This document shows, piece by piece, positions 1 to 12,700 of a DNA stretch of 64,000 nt. The stretch covers positions 24,298,501 to 24,362,500 of the forward strand of contig NC_059347.1 of NCBI RefSeq assembly GCF_019703515.2. Direction: 5' to 3'. The position numbers and the translations under genes were made by a program. Numbering within the stretch: the stretch's first letter is position 1; each line of letters starts with the position of its first letter. The notes below the pieces were generated by a model that was not told the DNA's origin, searched no databases, and saw only the letters and a list, made by a program, of their open reading frames with translations. The stretch comes from Myxocyprinus asiaticus. Taxonomy: Eukaryota; Chordata; Actinopteri; Cypriniformes; Catostomidae.

Positions 1-1276
1 CTCTCATTTGTCTGAATTTCAGCTACTTGAGTTGTCTGAAGAAATAACTTAAATGCTCTGTGGTGTCTTAGACGTCAGTCAGGCATCCATTATTGCATAA
101 GCAATGGTTATGAGGGTGAAAAAAGGTCCTGGACTTTAACAGAAAAATATTTATAATATCTGTTATCTAAAAGTATGACCCTAGGAGGGCTGTTTTACAT
201 CAAACCTGGAGAGAATTTGGGAACAAACAGTATAAGAATGACTTCCTAGCCAAGAACACACCATATAACAGACAGAACCTTCTCTGTCACATAGACACAC
301 ACACACACATCCTAAAGAATGTATGAGGCAGGCATTAAAGGGGTTCGTCATGAAAGGTCATGAGCCCTGACCCTAAAACTCCACTGAACACACTGTCTGT
401 CTCACTGATTAGTGCAAATTTCACACACGGATGCAGGCCAGATGAGGTCAGAGCTTTCCACACAGATGGTCTGTCAAATTCATTTAGATTAGGATTTTTA
501 TTTTGAATTAAATAAGCATGTAACTTTAAATCTGTTTTCATGCCCAAACAAGTTATGTATCATTACAGAGGGTAATGTGTGTGAGGCATTGTAGGACTGT
601 AAATTATATAGGGGTCCCCCTCAATGAAAAAAAAATTCTTGCCCTCAGTAAATATTGCTAATCCAAATAAACAGATTTTACTTAAAAAAGTTGAGTTTTG
701 AACTTTTAATTTGACTATATTTGTGACACAAGATATTGAGTGTATGCTACTCAAAATAATGAAGAACCTCAAAAGGTTATTTTGAGTGAATTCAAAAGTA
801 GTCTGGAGTTTCATAAACCCAAATTAATTATTTAAGTTTCCATGGGAAATCACACGCACTCATTGCTGCTTGTTTAATGTACTGTATCAAAATAAAAGCA
901 ACACTATTTTATTGAGTGAAATCCACTTAAATGTGTAAGTTTACCTAATTCATTTGTGTTGGGTCAACATTAATATTTTTGCTGGCATTACTGAAACTGG
1001 ACCCAGCATACTCAATGGAAAGAGTAAATGTTGAAATTAAGCGTTATTTTATGTGATACTGAGCAAGATTTGAAAGTATTTATTGTTCTGTTATGTTGAA
1101 ATTTAGAACAGTTTCTGTAATGTTGGAGTTTTGAGGGTTGCCACTGTGGTGAAGAGTATAGCTTGAGCTTGCACTTATAAACTAAATATTAAATCCTAAA
1201 GTTGCTAGCATTTACACTTATTAATCTGAATGAGCTTAACATGGTCAATGGGGTAAACCTAGGCTCTTAGGGTAAA

Positions 1277-1307
<31 letters not shown>

Positions 1308-1574
1308 AAAAAATTGTGTGATGCAGTATTTGCAGTGAAAACATTTGCAGAGAAACCAAAAAATTTGGACATTGCCAATTTTTTTTTTTTTTTAAAGAAA
1401 TATTGCATAAAAAAGTGGTTGCAAATATTATGCACTTTATTTTTAGTTAAATCTACACATGATTTTTACAGTGCTAAACTTAAATCTTAAACTTAAATAT
1501 CTACAGGTGTGTCATGCAGCACTTTAAAAACTAAATTGTATGCATGTGTTTATGTTTCAGTTAGAGACAATTAC
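1..1574. other. adgrv1 intron 3' of the last exon in window
   Basis: AT-rich intronic DNA with no supported gene. It holds a short CA run (about 294-309) and an AAAT microsatellite (1,278-1,309). Short open frames here have no recognisable content. Confidence 0.75.
1278..1309. repeat. (AAAT)n microsatellite
   Basis: About seven AAAT units in the intron. Confidence 0.95.
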
Positions 1575-1714
1575 CTCTCTGCAGCCTGGTTCCACAACAG
1601 GCACAGAGACTGGCGAGGTTTCCCGCGTCGGTCTGGAGTGTGTATGCGGTAAACTATTTCTTGACCATCAGCGAGAGGTTTAGATCCTCTACCTTGCAGA
1701 CTGACAGACAAAAC
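1575..1714 (-). CDS. adgrv1: adgrv1 exon 48 (GAIN domain, start of GPS)
   Basis: Codes VLSVSLQGRGSKPLADGQEI, VYRIHTPDRRGKPRQSL and CLLWNQAAER. C-x-x-W is the first half of the GPS motif; the second half and the cleavage site must be in the next exon, outside the window. The donor is GAGAG|GTAATT, leaving two bases. Confidence 0.94.
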
Positions 1715-3692
1715 CTGCACAAACATACATATCAGAATGGATTCAATGGAACCAGACAAAGCACAAAACACTGAGATTTGTGGTAAAATTTCAGATTCCA
1801 AAAGTAAATAAAATCCCTATCCTTATATTTCCTGCAAATGTCCTATTCAGGGAAACCCACTTACATGATTTTTGAAGCCACAAACAACACATTTAAAATC
1901 ACAATTACACAACAGGTTAAAAGAGACAGAAAAGGGGAAAGTGAGTGAAAGGGAGAGAGGGAGTACAACTCAAAATGTTCAACTCAATAGTGTCATCTGC
2001 TGGACATGTGAAAGCTTGAATTCATTTTAACTAATTATTCAAACTAATTCTCATCTGACATGCTAATTTATCCTATTACATAATTATTTTACACAACCCA
2101 TTAAAGGACCAGCTACTGTAGCACAAATGAAAACATCTTCCACAAAAGTTACTAATGAGTAATTAATCTTCTTTCCAAATGTGTATCCCTGTTAAAGGTC
2201 TGCATGGAAATGAGATACTGTGACCCAACCCAACCAGTACTTTCTTGTAATTGATAAAGGCCCATGGATCTTCGCACCCTATATTGGTAGAGCGCAGTGA
2301 TCTTTTTCTTTTTCATCTACAACGAATACAGAAATAAGTGTTGAGTATTAATGGTTGGTGCGCTCTGAGACACCTCACCTTGTCATTTAAGGCGCTGGCT
2401 TTAGTGTTTGTAAGGAACCAGTGTTCAGTGTGATACTCTGTAAAGTGCACTTTACGGCAAGCGGACAGGACCATGCTGCCCATAGGTAGGGCTGGCACCT
2501 CCAGCAGGGTTTCGGGCAGGGTGAAGGTGTCTGCGTTCCTGCCTGTAAATGTGTGGCCATTGATCTGAGTGGGGTACCAATGATGAGCAGCTATAGAGAA
2601 ATATGGGCAAGTGTCCAGTATGGTTGTGCCTCTGAAAAGAGAGAAAATCAAAGCAGAAAACAATCAGCAATGATAAAGAAACAAATAAAACCCATGACTG
2701 ACAATAGACAGACCTCACCTCTTTCCATCTGCCCCACACTCTGTGTCTGTGACCAGCGTAAAGGCAAAGCGCTCCGCCACTTCAGCCAGCTGGCTCAGAC
2801 CCCGGGTGTCTCCTCGGCTGGGGTTCGCCATGGCACACAGGAGGTCATAGATCAAGCTGCGGCTGCTGTCTTTTAGTGGAGTCTGCTCAGCATAATTCAA
2901 AATCTGAGAAAGAGAATCAATAAAGTATAACTAGAAAAAACAAGTATGGAAACTATATTATTATATTATAATACTAGACTTGTCCATGCAAAATTCACTG
3001 CTGCAATGCTAGGGTGTTCTAAGTGGTTGTATCTAGGTAGTTGTAGTATCTATTTTATTCCGTTGTGTCTATGATATTCTGTCCCTAATTATTGTTCGGG
3101 TCCGTCCTTCAATGCTAGTCTATGCCAGGACTCTTCAATTACTTTCTTGCGGGGGACTGATTATCCAAAAGAAAACTTGACGGGGGCCAAATGTTTTTTA
3201 TATTTATCTTAGCTTGCACTTTGATTGTCAGTAACATGTTAACATAAAGGGGGGTAGCTAAACACTATTAATACTGTTAATACTGTTACATTAATACCCA
3301 AGTTCCTTCTTAAGATCTGGCTGAAATAAAACAAAAAACACGACTTAATAACCTTCACTAACTGTGATTCGGCTGCAGGCATGAGGCCGAAGACCGAGTG
3401 CCGTAAGTAATCACAGCAGTGCTGATTTAGGGCCATATAGCATGATTGCGAGTGTGATATTGCTTATATACAACAGTTCAATGAACAAGTAAAAGTTAAA
3501 AAATTAGGAAAAACTGAGTATGGTCATAAAAATGCATTTGTGCATGGAACTACTTTCTTATGCGACGGATCAGAATCTGCCGTTGCTGGTTAAAAAACAA
3601 ATGATGTGTCCAAGCCTCCTTTAGTAATTAAAAAATGTCACTTCAGAAGTAGTATCACGGCTTGTGCTGCTTCTAACAAGTTATTGTATAGG

Positions 3693-3747
<55 letters not shown>

Positions 3748-6700
3748 TGAGAGAGAGAGAGAGAGAGAGAGAGCGTGTGCGATCACCTGTTGCCATACCC
3801 AAGCAGAAATGCTATCAGCTTTCTGAAGATCAGCTTTCTCAGTGGAAATGTAGCCGTCCAAGCGGGGGTATTTCTCCCTATTTTGTGGTAGCCAGTGCAC
3901 AAGAGACTTTCACTATAGAAACCGCAATCTCCTCTGCCATTTTAAACAGCACGTCATCACCAATGTGGAAACTCTAATAAGAGGTAAGCGCCTTGAGTTG
4001 TGTAATTAATCAGTATGTTGTGTCTCTAAGCTGTGATGAGCCTTAATGCTGAAGTTGTTAGTTTGAAGCCGTTTAAAGCTATTTCCTAGCTTTAGTAGTG
4101 TAGTAGTAATACGAGCAATCACAGAGCACTGTTGTATGTAAACACTGGCTGACGCGGATTCACTTCACGTCACCTAACTGGCTCATATTACACATAAAAA
4201 TTATCTTCTGCCACCACCTGCTGGCTAACATATGTAATGTAAAAAATAAAAAAAAAACATGTAAAAAGAGACACATACAGTAGCTCTTAACACATATGCA
4301 CTGTTCTTACACTTTAGTTTAGAACGGCATGAACACAAGCGGAGTGATACACACGTGAAGCATCCGAGTGCTGATGGTGTGAGACCATCAGTGCTCATGG
4401 AACAACTCTCGTCCAATCAGATTAGAGGACCGGAACTAACTGTTGTATATATATATATATATAATGTATGTAGTGGCACTTCATTGACACTTTTTAAGCT
4501 CTATAGACCATGAACAGATGAGACAAGCCCATTTAACGCGTGAAGCATGAAGAATAAAAGCAACGTTTTCTGTACATCTTCTCTGAAGTTTCACTTTTCA
4601 TCATCAATTTCAGTTTTGTTAAATATGATGTGCATATGAGCTGATGCTACTTGTAACAACTGCTGTGATAATACATTTACGTCTATAACACCACAGCTAA
4701 GTAATTTGCATAAATGCATTTGATTAAATAAGATGTGATCTAATATGTATGGTGGCTCAATGCAGCCACAAACTTTTTTCACTCAGTTATGTCGTAAAAA
4801 CGACATCTTTTCTCGTAATAACAAGATTTGTAAAAATGGCATCTTTTCTCGTAATAACGAGATATGTTGAAAAAACGCCATCTTCTCGTAATAACGAGAT
4901 ATTATGCCATAAAAATGTAATCTTTTCTTGAAATAATGAGATGTTGTCGTAAAAACAACATCTTTTCTCGTAATAATGAGATATTATGCCATAAAAACAA
5001 CATCTTCTCATAATAATGAGATATTATGTTGTAAAAATGACATATTTTCTAGTAATAATGTGATGTCATTAAAATGACATCTTTTCTAGTAATAACAAGC
5101 TATTATGTTGTAAAAACGACCTTTTCTCGTAATAACGAGATATGTTGTAAAACGTCATCTTTTCTCGTAATAACGAGCTATGTTGTAAAAACAACATCTT
5201 TTTTCGTAATAACAAGCTATTATGTTGTAATAACAACATCTTTTCTCGTAATAACAAGCTATTATGTTATAAAAACAACATCTTTTCTCGTAATAACGAG
5301 CTATTATGTTGTAAAAACAACATCTTTTCTCGTAATAACGACCTATGTTGTAAAAACGACACTTTTCTCGTAATAACGAGATATGTTGTAAAAACAACAT
5401 CTTTTCTCGTAATAATGAGATATTATGTTGTAAAAATGACATCTTTACTCGTAATAACGAGATATTATGTTGTAAAAATGAAATTTTTTCTCATAATAAC
5501 GAGATTTGTAAAAACGACATCTTTTCTCGTAATAATGAGATATTATGTTGTAAAAATGACATCTTTTCTCATAATAACGAGATTTGTTGTAAAAACGTCA
5601 TCTTTACTCGTAATAACGAGATATTATGTTGTAAAAATTACATCTTTTCTTGTAATAATGAGATATGTTGTAAAAATTACATCTTTTCTCGTAAAAAGAG
5701 ATATGTCATAAAACTACATCTTTTCTTATATTAATGATATACTATGTCATAAAAATTTTATATTTTCTCGTAAAAACTAAATCATGACACTTAACAACTG
5801 ACAGTTCCTACGGTACTTTACCACTTTGTGCACTTGTTGGTAGTTGCAGCTCTGCTCTAGCCTATTTAAATAATGGCAAATTAATTCAACATATAACCAT
5901 GGCACAGTTATTTGAAATAAATAATCTTAAATTTCTTCTCTGTTTAAGCCATAAAGACATTTTACAATGTGGAAGTAATGATGTAAAGTGCACGAACGTT
6001 GAACAATCTCTCATAAATTATCTGCAATCATTTGTAACATGATCTGTTTGATAAGTGGTCGATGAAATTATTGCATTATTTTCTAATCTAAGGGGATTTC
6101 TAATTGTCATTAAAAATAGCTGCTTTTTACGATTTTACACTATCATAACTTTTTTATAAAACAAATATTATATTCTCGTCCTTTTTGCAAACACTCCAAA
6201 ACATCTTGGCCTGCAGTTTACACTAACACAGTTCAGAAAACATTGCCAAGCTTAATTTTTTGGAATATGTTCCTCTAAAACCTGGCGATTCTGGAGAAAA
6301 ATCCCAAAATTCATGCTGACTTGACAAAATGTCACAAAATAAAACAATTTTACATGTAGGATTAATTTACCACTGAGTAGCCTACACCAAACTGTAAGCA
6401 CAGAAGGGCTGGGACATGAAAAGTGATACATAGCCTAAGTTTATTTGTGAGATGCTCAAAATATCTGGCTAAAACAACAGATCTCGTTATTTTTTCTTGT
6501 CGTACTTTTTTGCAACATAATAGCTCGTTATTACGAGAAAAGATGTCGTTTTAACGACACAATATCTCGTTATTATGAGAAAAGATGTGGTTTTTACAAC
6601 ATAACTGAGTGAAAAATATAATACGTACGTGGCAGCATTGAGCCACTGTAATTATGCTCACCTGTGCATCTTTTCATGTTTTGGAAAGCAGCGTCACTGA

Positions 6701-9700
6701 ACGATGGCCAGAGAATCATAAACAAGCACGCTTGTACATGCCACTGAATGTTGTTAAACTCAGTGCCGAATGCTGGTGCGCAAGCCGCTCATTATTGTTA
6801 AATTACTGCTGAGTTTTGCACAGAGAGTGTTCTGATGAACACAATACAAGACTAATTTTCATAACTAATTCTATGACTTTGTTTATAGTTATTTTAACAA
6901 AAAGAAAATGAGAACAGAGAGCTTCAATAAACCAGCTACATTGTTCAAAACTATAGAGTACAATCCCCTGATTTGCTTGGATATTTTCACTAGTAGTGTA
7001 AATTAGTGGAGCACTATTTCCAGTAACTGGCTACTACAGAATAACTGAAAAACAATGCTTTTTGCCAAGATTACAGTGTTTTTTATGCATTGGAGCCTTG
7101 TGGCTGGACATTTGAGCTTTGTAGTCCCTAGATAAGAGATATCTATGAACTTCAGTAACAAAATCATTGTAAGGAAAGTTGTCTAATTGCTCTCTTGGGG
7201 CCAATATGTGGCCCTTCATTGTTCTTAAAAATGAGCACTGACCTACCACTTCCTTTACTACCATATTCAAAATGTTGCAAGATCCAGCTACTAGTAATAG
7301 TTGCAACATTGTAAATGACATTCATGACTTTCTTACATAAGACAACATTGTTTATCATTCACTTTCACACACTATCACTTTCTTTTTATGATTACTTAAC
7401 TTTCAAAATTAGGACTTTAGGATTTCTCCGGACACCTATTTCAGAGATATCTGCCATGTAGTAGGAATGTTGTATGTGTGGTATTTAAAAAATAAATAAA
7501 AATAAATCCCTTTTTGAGACATCACCAAATTACTTTTTTTAGATTGAGCTAACTTTTGGGGAAATTTTTCTGCTGTTACAAACACCTCCTTCACTTACCT
7601 TGCTCATTCCATCTAACACTGCAGTCAGCTGCTCTTGGGTGATGTCTTTACTGACTTTATTGATAAGCCCCTGCACGACTCTGTTGATGATGGTCTCATC
7701 CAGAGGCTGATGCAGCTGATCCAGCAGGGCCCACACCGCCTGAGACTCTGAGTCTGAAACCAGAGTCACGTTGGCCAGTCCGAATTCTGGGTGAACCCGA
7801 GCACCGCCGGTCGCATCGTAGAGAACCACACGGAATCGTTTAGGTGTTGGGTTGGAGGAACCAGTGGCTGGCGTGAGGGCCACATTCAGGCCAGCACTAC
7901 TCTGTCCCAACTCAAAGATAAGAGTGCCCTGTGCCATGACAAAGTCTTGACCCGCTACAGCAGGCCAGATCAGAGTGGAGCCAATAGATTCTGCTTTCTG
8001 AAGCTCCTATGAGAGCAGATAACACAGATTACAGGATGTTTAGAGCAATCTCAAATTTCAAACTCCATATTTAGCTTTTTCTTACTTTACATGTTGTATA
8101 CATTCATTTGAATTGTAATATCAAAGATACAGGCACAGACAAGTATCAATGGCAGGCAAATGCCACGATCATACCAATAAACAAATATATACATACAGCA
8201 TACTGTTAAAATATAGGAAATGAAAAGCCTGAAGACAAAAAGGTAACTGTTAGGGAAGAAAATTTGAGAGATGGTGGAAAGGAAAGGAAATCCTGCTGAA
8301 AATAACAGCATTTCCCTATCTGTCACTCACTCGACGTTGTGTCGATGTAGTGACACTAGGGGTCACTCTTGGGAGCCCGAAACACCTCTGGTCTTTGAAA
8401 AAAGGCCAATGAGAATTGGCGAGTGGTATTTGCATACCACTCCCCCGAACATACGGGTATAAAAGGAGCTGGTATGCCACCACTCATTCAGATTTTCTCT
8501 TCGGAGCCGAACGGTCAATGCCCTTTGAGCTGAATTCCCACGGCTGTCCATTCACCTCTGCTGGATCTGACGGCGCATTTCAGCGGCTTCTCCCCCTCTG
8601 CACTGAACCACTGCAGAGAATGCCCCTGGGCGCTTCGGCAGAAATAAAAGAGTATATTCTAAAAAAAGAGTATATTTCTCTAAAAGAGCATGGAACATAT
8701 TTTTAAAGATGCCCTTCCGTTTGTGTGTTATTCCTGGTTGCGGTCGTTATCTCTCGCCTTCTGACGGTCACGATCGCTGTCTTTCGTATTTGGGCGCTAC
8801 CCACGCGGAGACAGCGTTCGTGGATGGGTCATGTACTCATTGCGAGAACATGACCATGGCAATGTTGCAGTCGTGGCTTGCCTCCGTAAGAAAGCAAGCC
8901 ACCCCAGCGGCTCCCCGCCTCGGTCCTTCTATCTGCGGGTATGAGACCAGCACCGCTAGCACTGGGGGCGATTTGGGGCCCTCAATGGGACCACCTCCGC
9001 CGGGTATCCCCCCACGGACCTCCCATTCCCCAGCACGCTCATCTGCCCTTATCGGCTTCCGGATGAGTCCGCCGGCTCGTCTCACGGCGAGTTCGACTTC
9101 TTGTTCAGAGCCCGCGAAGGTGATGAGCTCTCGAGCCCAGCATCGGAGAGCGGGCTCATCCAGCTGGGCTTCCCACCTAGAGTACGGTCGCCCAGTCACA
9201 GGCTGACGTGGAGATGTCGGGCTAGAGTGGAACCTTCCGCTCTCTGTTCTTCCTGGAAGTGCACGAGTCGTGGGAGGCACCTTTTACTGCCCGGTCCCAT
9301 CTTTCAGCTCCCCCACCCTCACTACCCTTGATGGTGGGGTGGCCAAGGGCTATTCGGTGATCCCCCTGGTGGATATGGCGCTCGCAGTGCACCTATGCCC
9401 GCAGAGCGCCGCCACCTGGCACGGGCACCCGTCCAGGGCCTGTAGGTTTACGTCATCCCTGACGGCCAAGGCCTATGGTGCTGCTGGACAAGTTGCCTCC
9501 GCCATGCACACCACGGCTCTCCTGCAAGTCTACCAAGCCAGGGCACTAAAGAAACTGCACGAGGGTAGGTCTGCCCCGGGATTGATGCAGGAACTGCGCT
9601 CGGTGACCGACCTCGCCCTCTGGGTGACGAAGGTCATGCCGTGGTCTCTCGGGCAGACGATGTCCACCTTGATGGTCCAGGAGCGCCACCTTCGGCTCAA

Positions 9701-12700
9701 CCTGGTCGAGATGGGAGAGGCCAACTAGGCACGGTTCCTTGGCGCCCCCATTTCCCAGGTTGGCCTGTTCGGTGACACCGTCAAGGACTATGCCCAGCAG
9801 TTCTCGGCGGTGAAGCAGCAGACGGAAGCTATCCAACACATCCTGCCCCGGCGTGGCTCAAGATCCCGCACCCCGTCTGCTCGTCGCCAAGCGCTATTCA
9901 GTTCGCCAGTCGTCTGCCCAGGTTCAGTGGTGTCCACTTCACCTTGTTGAAGGGCAAGAATGCCACTACCTTGTGCGTGGAAATCGCTACCCTCCTACGG
10001 AAGGGTGTGATAAAGCCTGTCCCTACGGCTGAGATGTAGAAGGGGTTTTACAGCCCCTACTTCATTGTACTGAAGAAAGGCAGTGGGTTGCGGCCAATCT
10101 TGGACCTGCGAGTACTGAACCGGGCTTTACACAGACTCCCATTCAAGATGCTGACGCAAAAATGGCAAAAACGATTCTAGCGAGCGTCCGGCATCAAGAT
10201 TGGTTCGCGGCGGTAGACCTGAAGGACGCGTACTTCCACATCTCGATTCTACCTCACGTCTTCACGAAGGTCGCAGAGGCAGCCCTTGCCCCATTAAGGG
10301 AAGTGGGTATTCGCATCCTTAACTATCTCGACAACTGGCTAATCCTAGCTCACTCTCAGGATGTGTTGTGCGCACAGAGACCTGGTGCTCGCACACCTCA
10401 GCTGACTAGGGCTTCGGGTCAATTGGGAAAAGAGCAAGCTCCTCCCGGTTCAGTGCATCTCTTTTCTCGGCTTGGAGTTGGACTCAGTCTCGATGACGGC
10501 GTGTCTCACGAACGAGCACGCACAGTCGGTGCTGACCTATTTGAAGGCATTCAGACAGAAGATAGCAGTTCCACTTAAACTGTTTCAGAGGCTCCTGGGG
10601 CATATGGCATCCTCAGCGTTGGCCACATCGCTCGGGTTGATGCATATGAGACTGCTTCAGCACTGGCTCCAGACTTGAGTCCCGAGATGGGCATGGTGCC
10701 ACGGGACACATCACGTGGCCATCACGCCGGTCTGTCGCCGCCCCTTCAGCCCTTGGACCAACCTCACATTTCTACGGGCAGGCCTTCCCCTAGAGCAGGT
10801 CTCCAGGCGCGTCGTGGTTATGACAGATGCCTCCAAAACGGGCTGTGGCGCTGTATGCAAAGGGCACGCAGCCGCCGGCTCCTGGACGGTCCCATGGCTA
10901 CGTTGGCACATCAACTGCCTCAAGTTGTAGGCAATTCTGCTCGCCCTGCGGAGGTTTTGGCCGTTGATCCAGGGCAAGCATGTGTTAGTTCGGACAGACA
11001 ACACGGCAATGGTGGCATACATCAACCATCAAGGCAGTTTACGCTCCCGTTGTATGTCACAACTCGCCTGCCGTCTCCTCCTCTAGAGTCAGCAGCACCT
11101 CAAGTCGCTGCGAGCCACTCACATTCCAGGCGACCTCAACACTGCAGCGGACGTGCTGTCATGACAGGTTACTCTCAGGGGAGAGTGGAGACTCCACCCT
11201 CAGGTGGTCCAGCTGATTTGGAGTTGATTCGGGCAGGCACTGGTAGACCAGTTCGCTTCCCGAGAATCCTCCCACTGCCCGCTCTGGTATGCCCTGACTG
11301 AGGCACCTCTCGGTATAGACGCGCTGGCACACAGCTGGCCCCCTGGACTACGCAAATATGCATTTCCCCCAGTGAGCCTACTTGCACAGACCCTGTGAAA
11401 GGTCAGGGAGGACGAGGAGCTGGTCGTCCTAGTAGCAACCTACTGGCCCACCCAGACGTGGTTCTTGGACCTCACGCTCCTTGCGACCATCTGGCACCCA
11501 TGACCAGACCTCTGGAATCTCCATATCTGGCCCCTGGACGGGACACGGAACACTTAAGTGGCCTACCACCCGCGGTGGTAGACATGATCACTCAGGCTAG
11601 GCTCCCTCTACGAGGCGCCTGTATGCTTTGAAGTGGCATCTGTTTGCTAAGTGGTGTTCTTCCCGACGCAAGACCCCCAGAGATGTGCAGTCAGATCGGT
11701 GCTTTCCTTCCTGCAGGAGAGGTTGGAGGGGAGGCTGTCCCCCTCCACCTTGAAGGTGTATGTAGCCACTATAGCGGCACACCATGACACAGTGGACGGT
11801 AAGTCCTTAGGGAAGCATGACCTGATCATCAGGTTCCTGAGAGGCACCAGGAGGTTGAATCCCTCCAGACCACGCCTCATTCCCTCATGGGACCTCTCTG
11901 TAGTTCTTCAGGGTCTACGGGGAGCCCACTTTGAGCCCCTAGAGTCAGCTGAGCTTAAGGCACTCTCTTTAAAGACTGCCCTCCTGACTGCACTCACTTC
12001 CATCAAGAGGGTAGGAGACCTGCAAGCGTTCTCTGTCAGCGAAACGTGCCTGGATTTCGGTCCGGGCTACTCTCATGTGATCCTGAGACCCTGACCGGGC
12101 TATGTGCCCAAGGTTCCCATGACCCCATTTAGGGATCAGGTGGTGAACCTGCAAGCACTGCCCCAGGAGGAGGCAGACCCAGCCCTGACATTGCTGTGTC
12201 TGGTGCGTGCTTTACGCATCTATTTGGATCACACGCAGGGCTTTAGAGTCTCTGAGCAGCTCTTTGTCTGCTTTGGTGGACAGCGGAAAGGAAGCGCTGT
12301 CTCCAAGCAGAGGATCGCCCACTGAGTCATTGACGCCATAGCAATGGCATATCACGCTCAGGACGTGCCGCCCCCTGTAGGGCTACGAGCCCATTCTACC
12401 AGGAGTGTGGCGGCCTTCTGGGCCTTGACCAGTGGCACCTCTCTAACAGACATTTGCAGAGCAGCGCAAATTGGGCAACACCCAACACCTTTGCGAGGTT
12501 CTACAATCTCCGGGTTGAGCTGGTTTTGTCCTGTGTAGTGGCAGACACAAGCAGTTAAGTCCGGTACATCTGGCCAGGTGTATCGCTTGCACATAGTGCC
12601 TTTCACCTCCCCTGAGCTGAAGACATGCGCTGTTGACTCCCAGTAGTGTTCACAAAGTGTGTTTCCTGGATGAATTCCTCCGAGCCCTGTGGCAGACGAG

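Noticed and set aside
3673..3977. Ser/Leu- and Thr/His-rich open frames
   Set aside because: Produced by the TG/AG microsatellite.
4787..5711. Long open frames on both strands across the minisatellite (repeating SFLVITSYYVVKT-type peptides)
   Set aside because: They are translations of a tandem repeat, exist on both strands, and have no start context or conservation argument.
4787..5770. CRISPR-like array
   Set aside because: Units are contiguous and diverged, with no unique spacers and no cas genes; the context is a vertebrate intron.
8837..9280. Minus-strand open frames opposite the DIRS gag region (also at 56,545-57,103)
   Set aside because: GC-rich shadow frames. The plus-strand frame shares its N-terminus between copies A and C.
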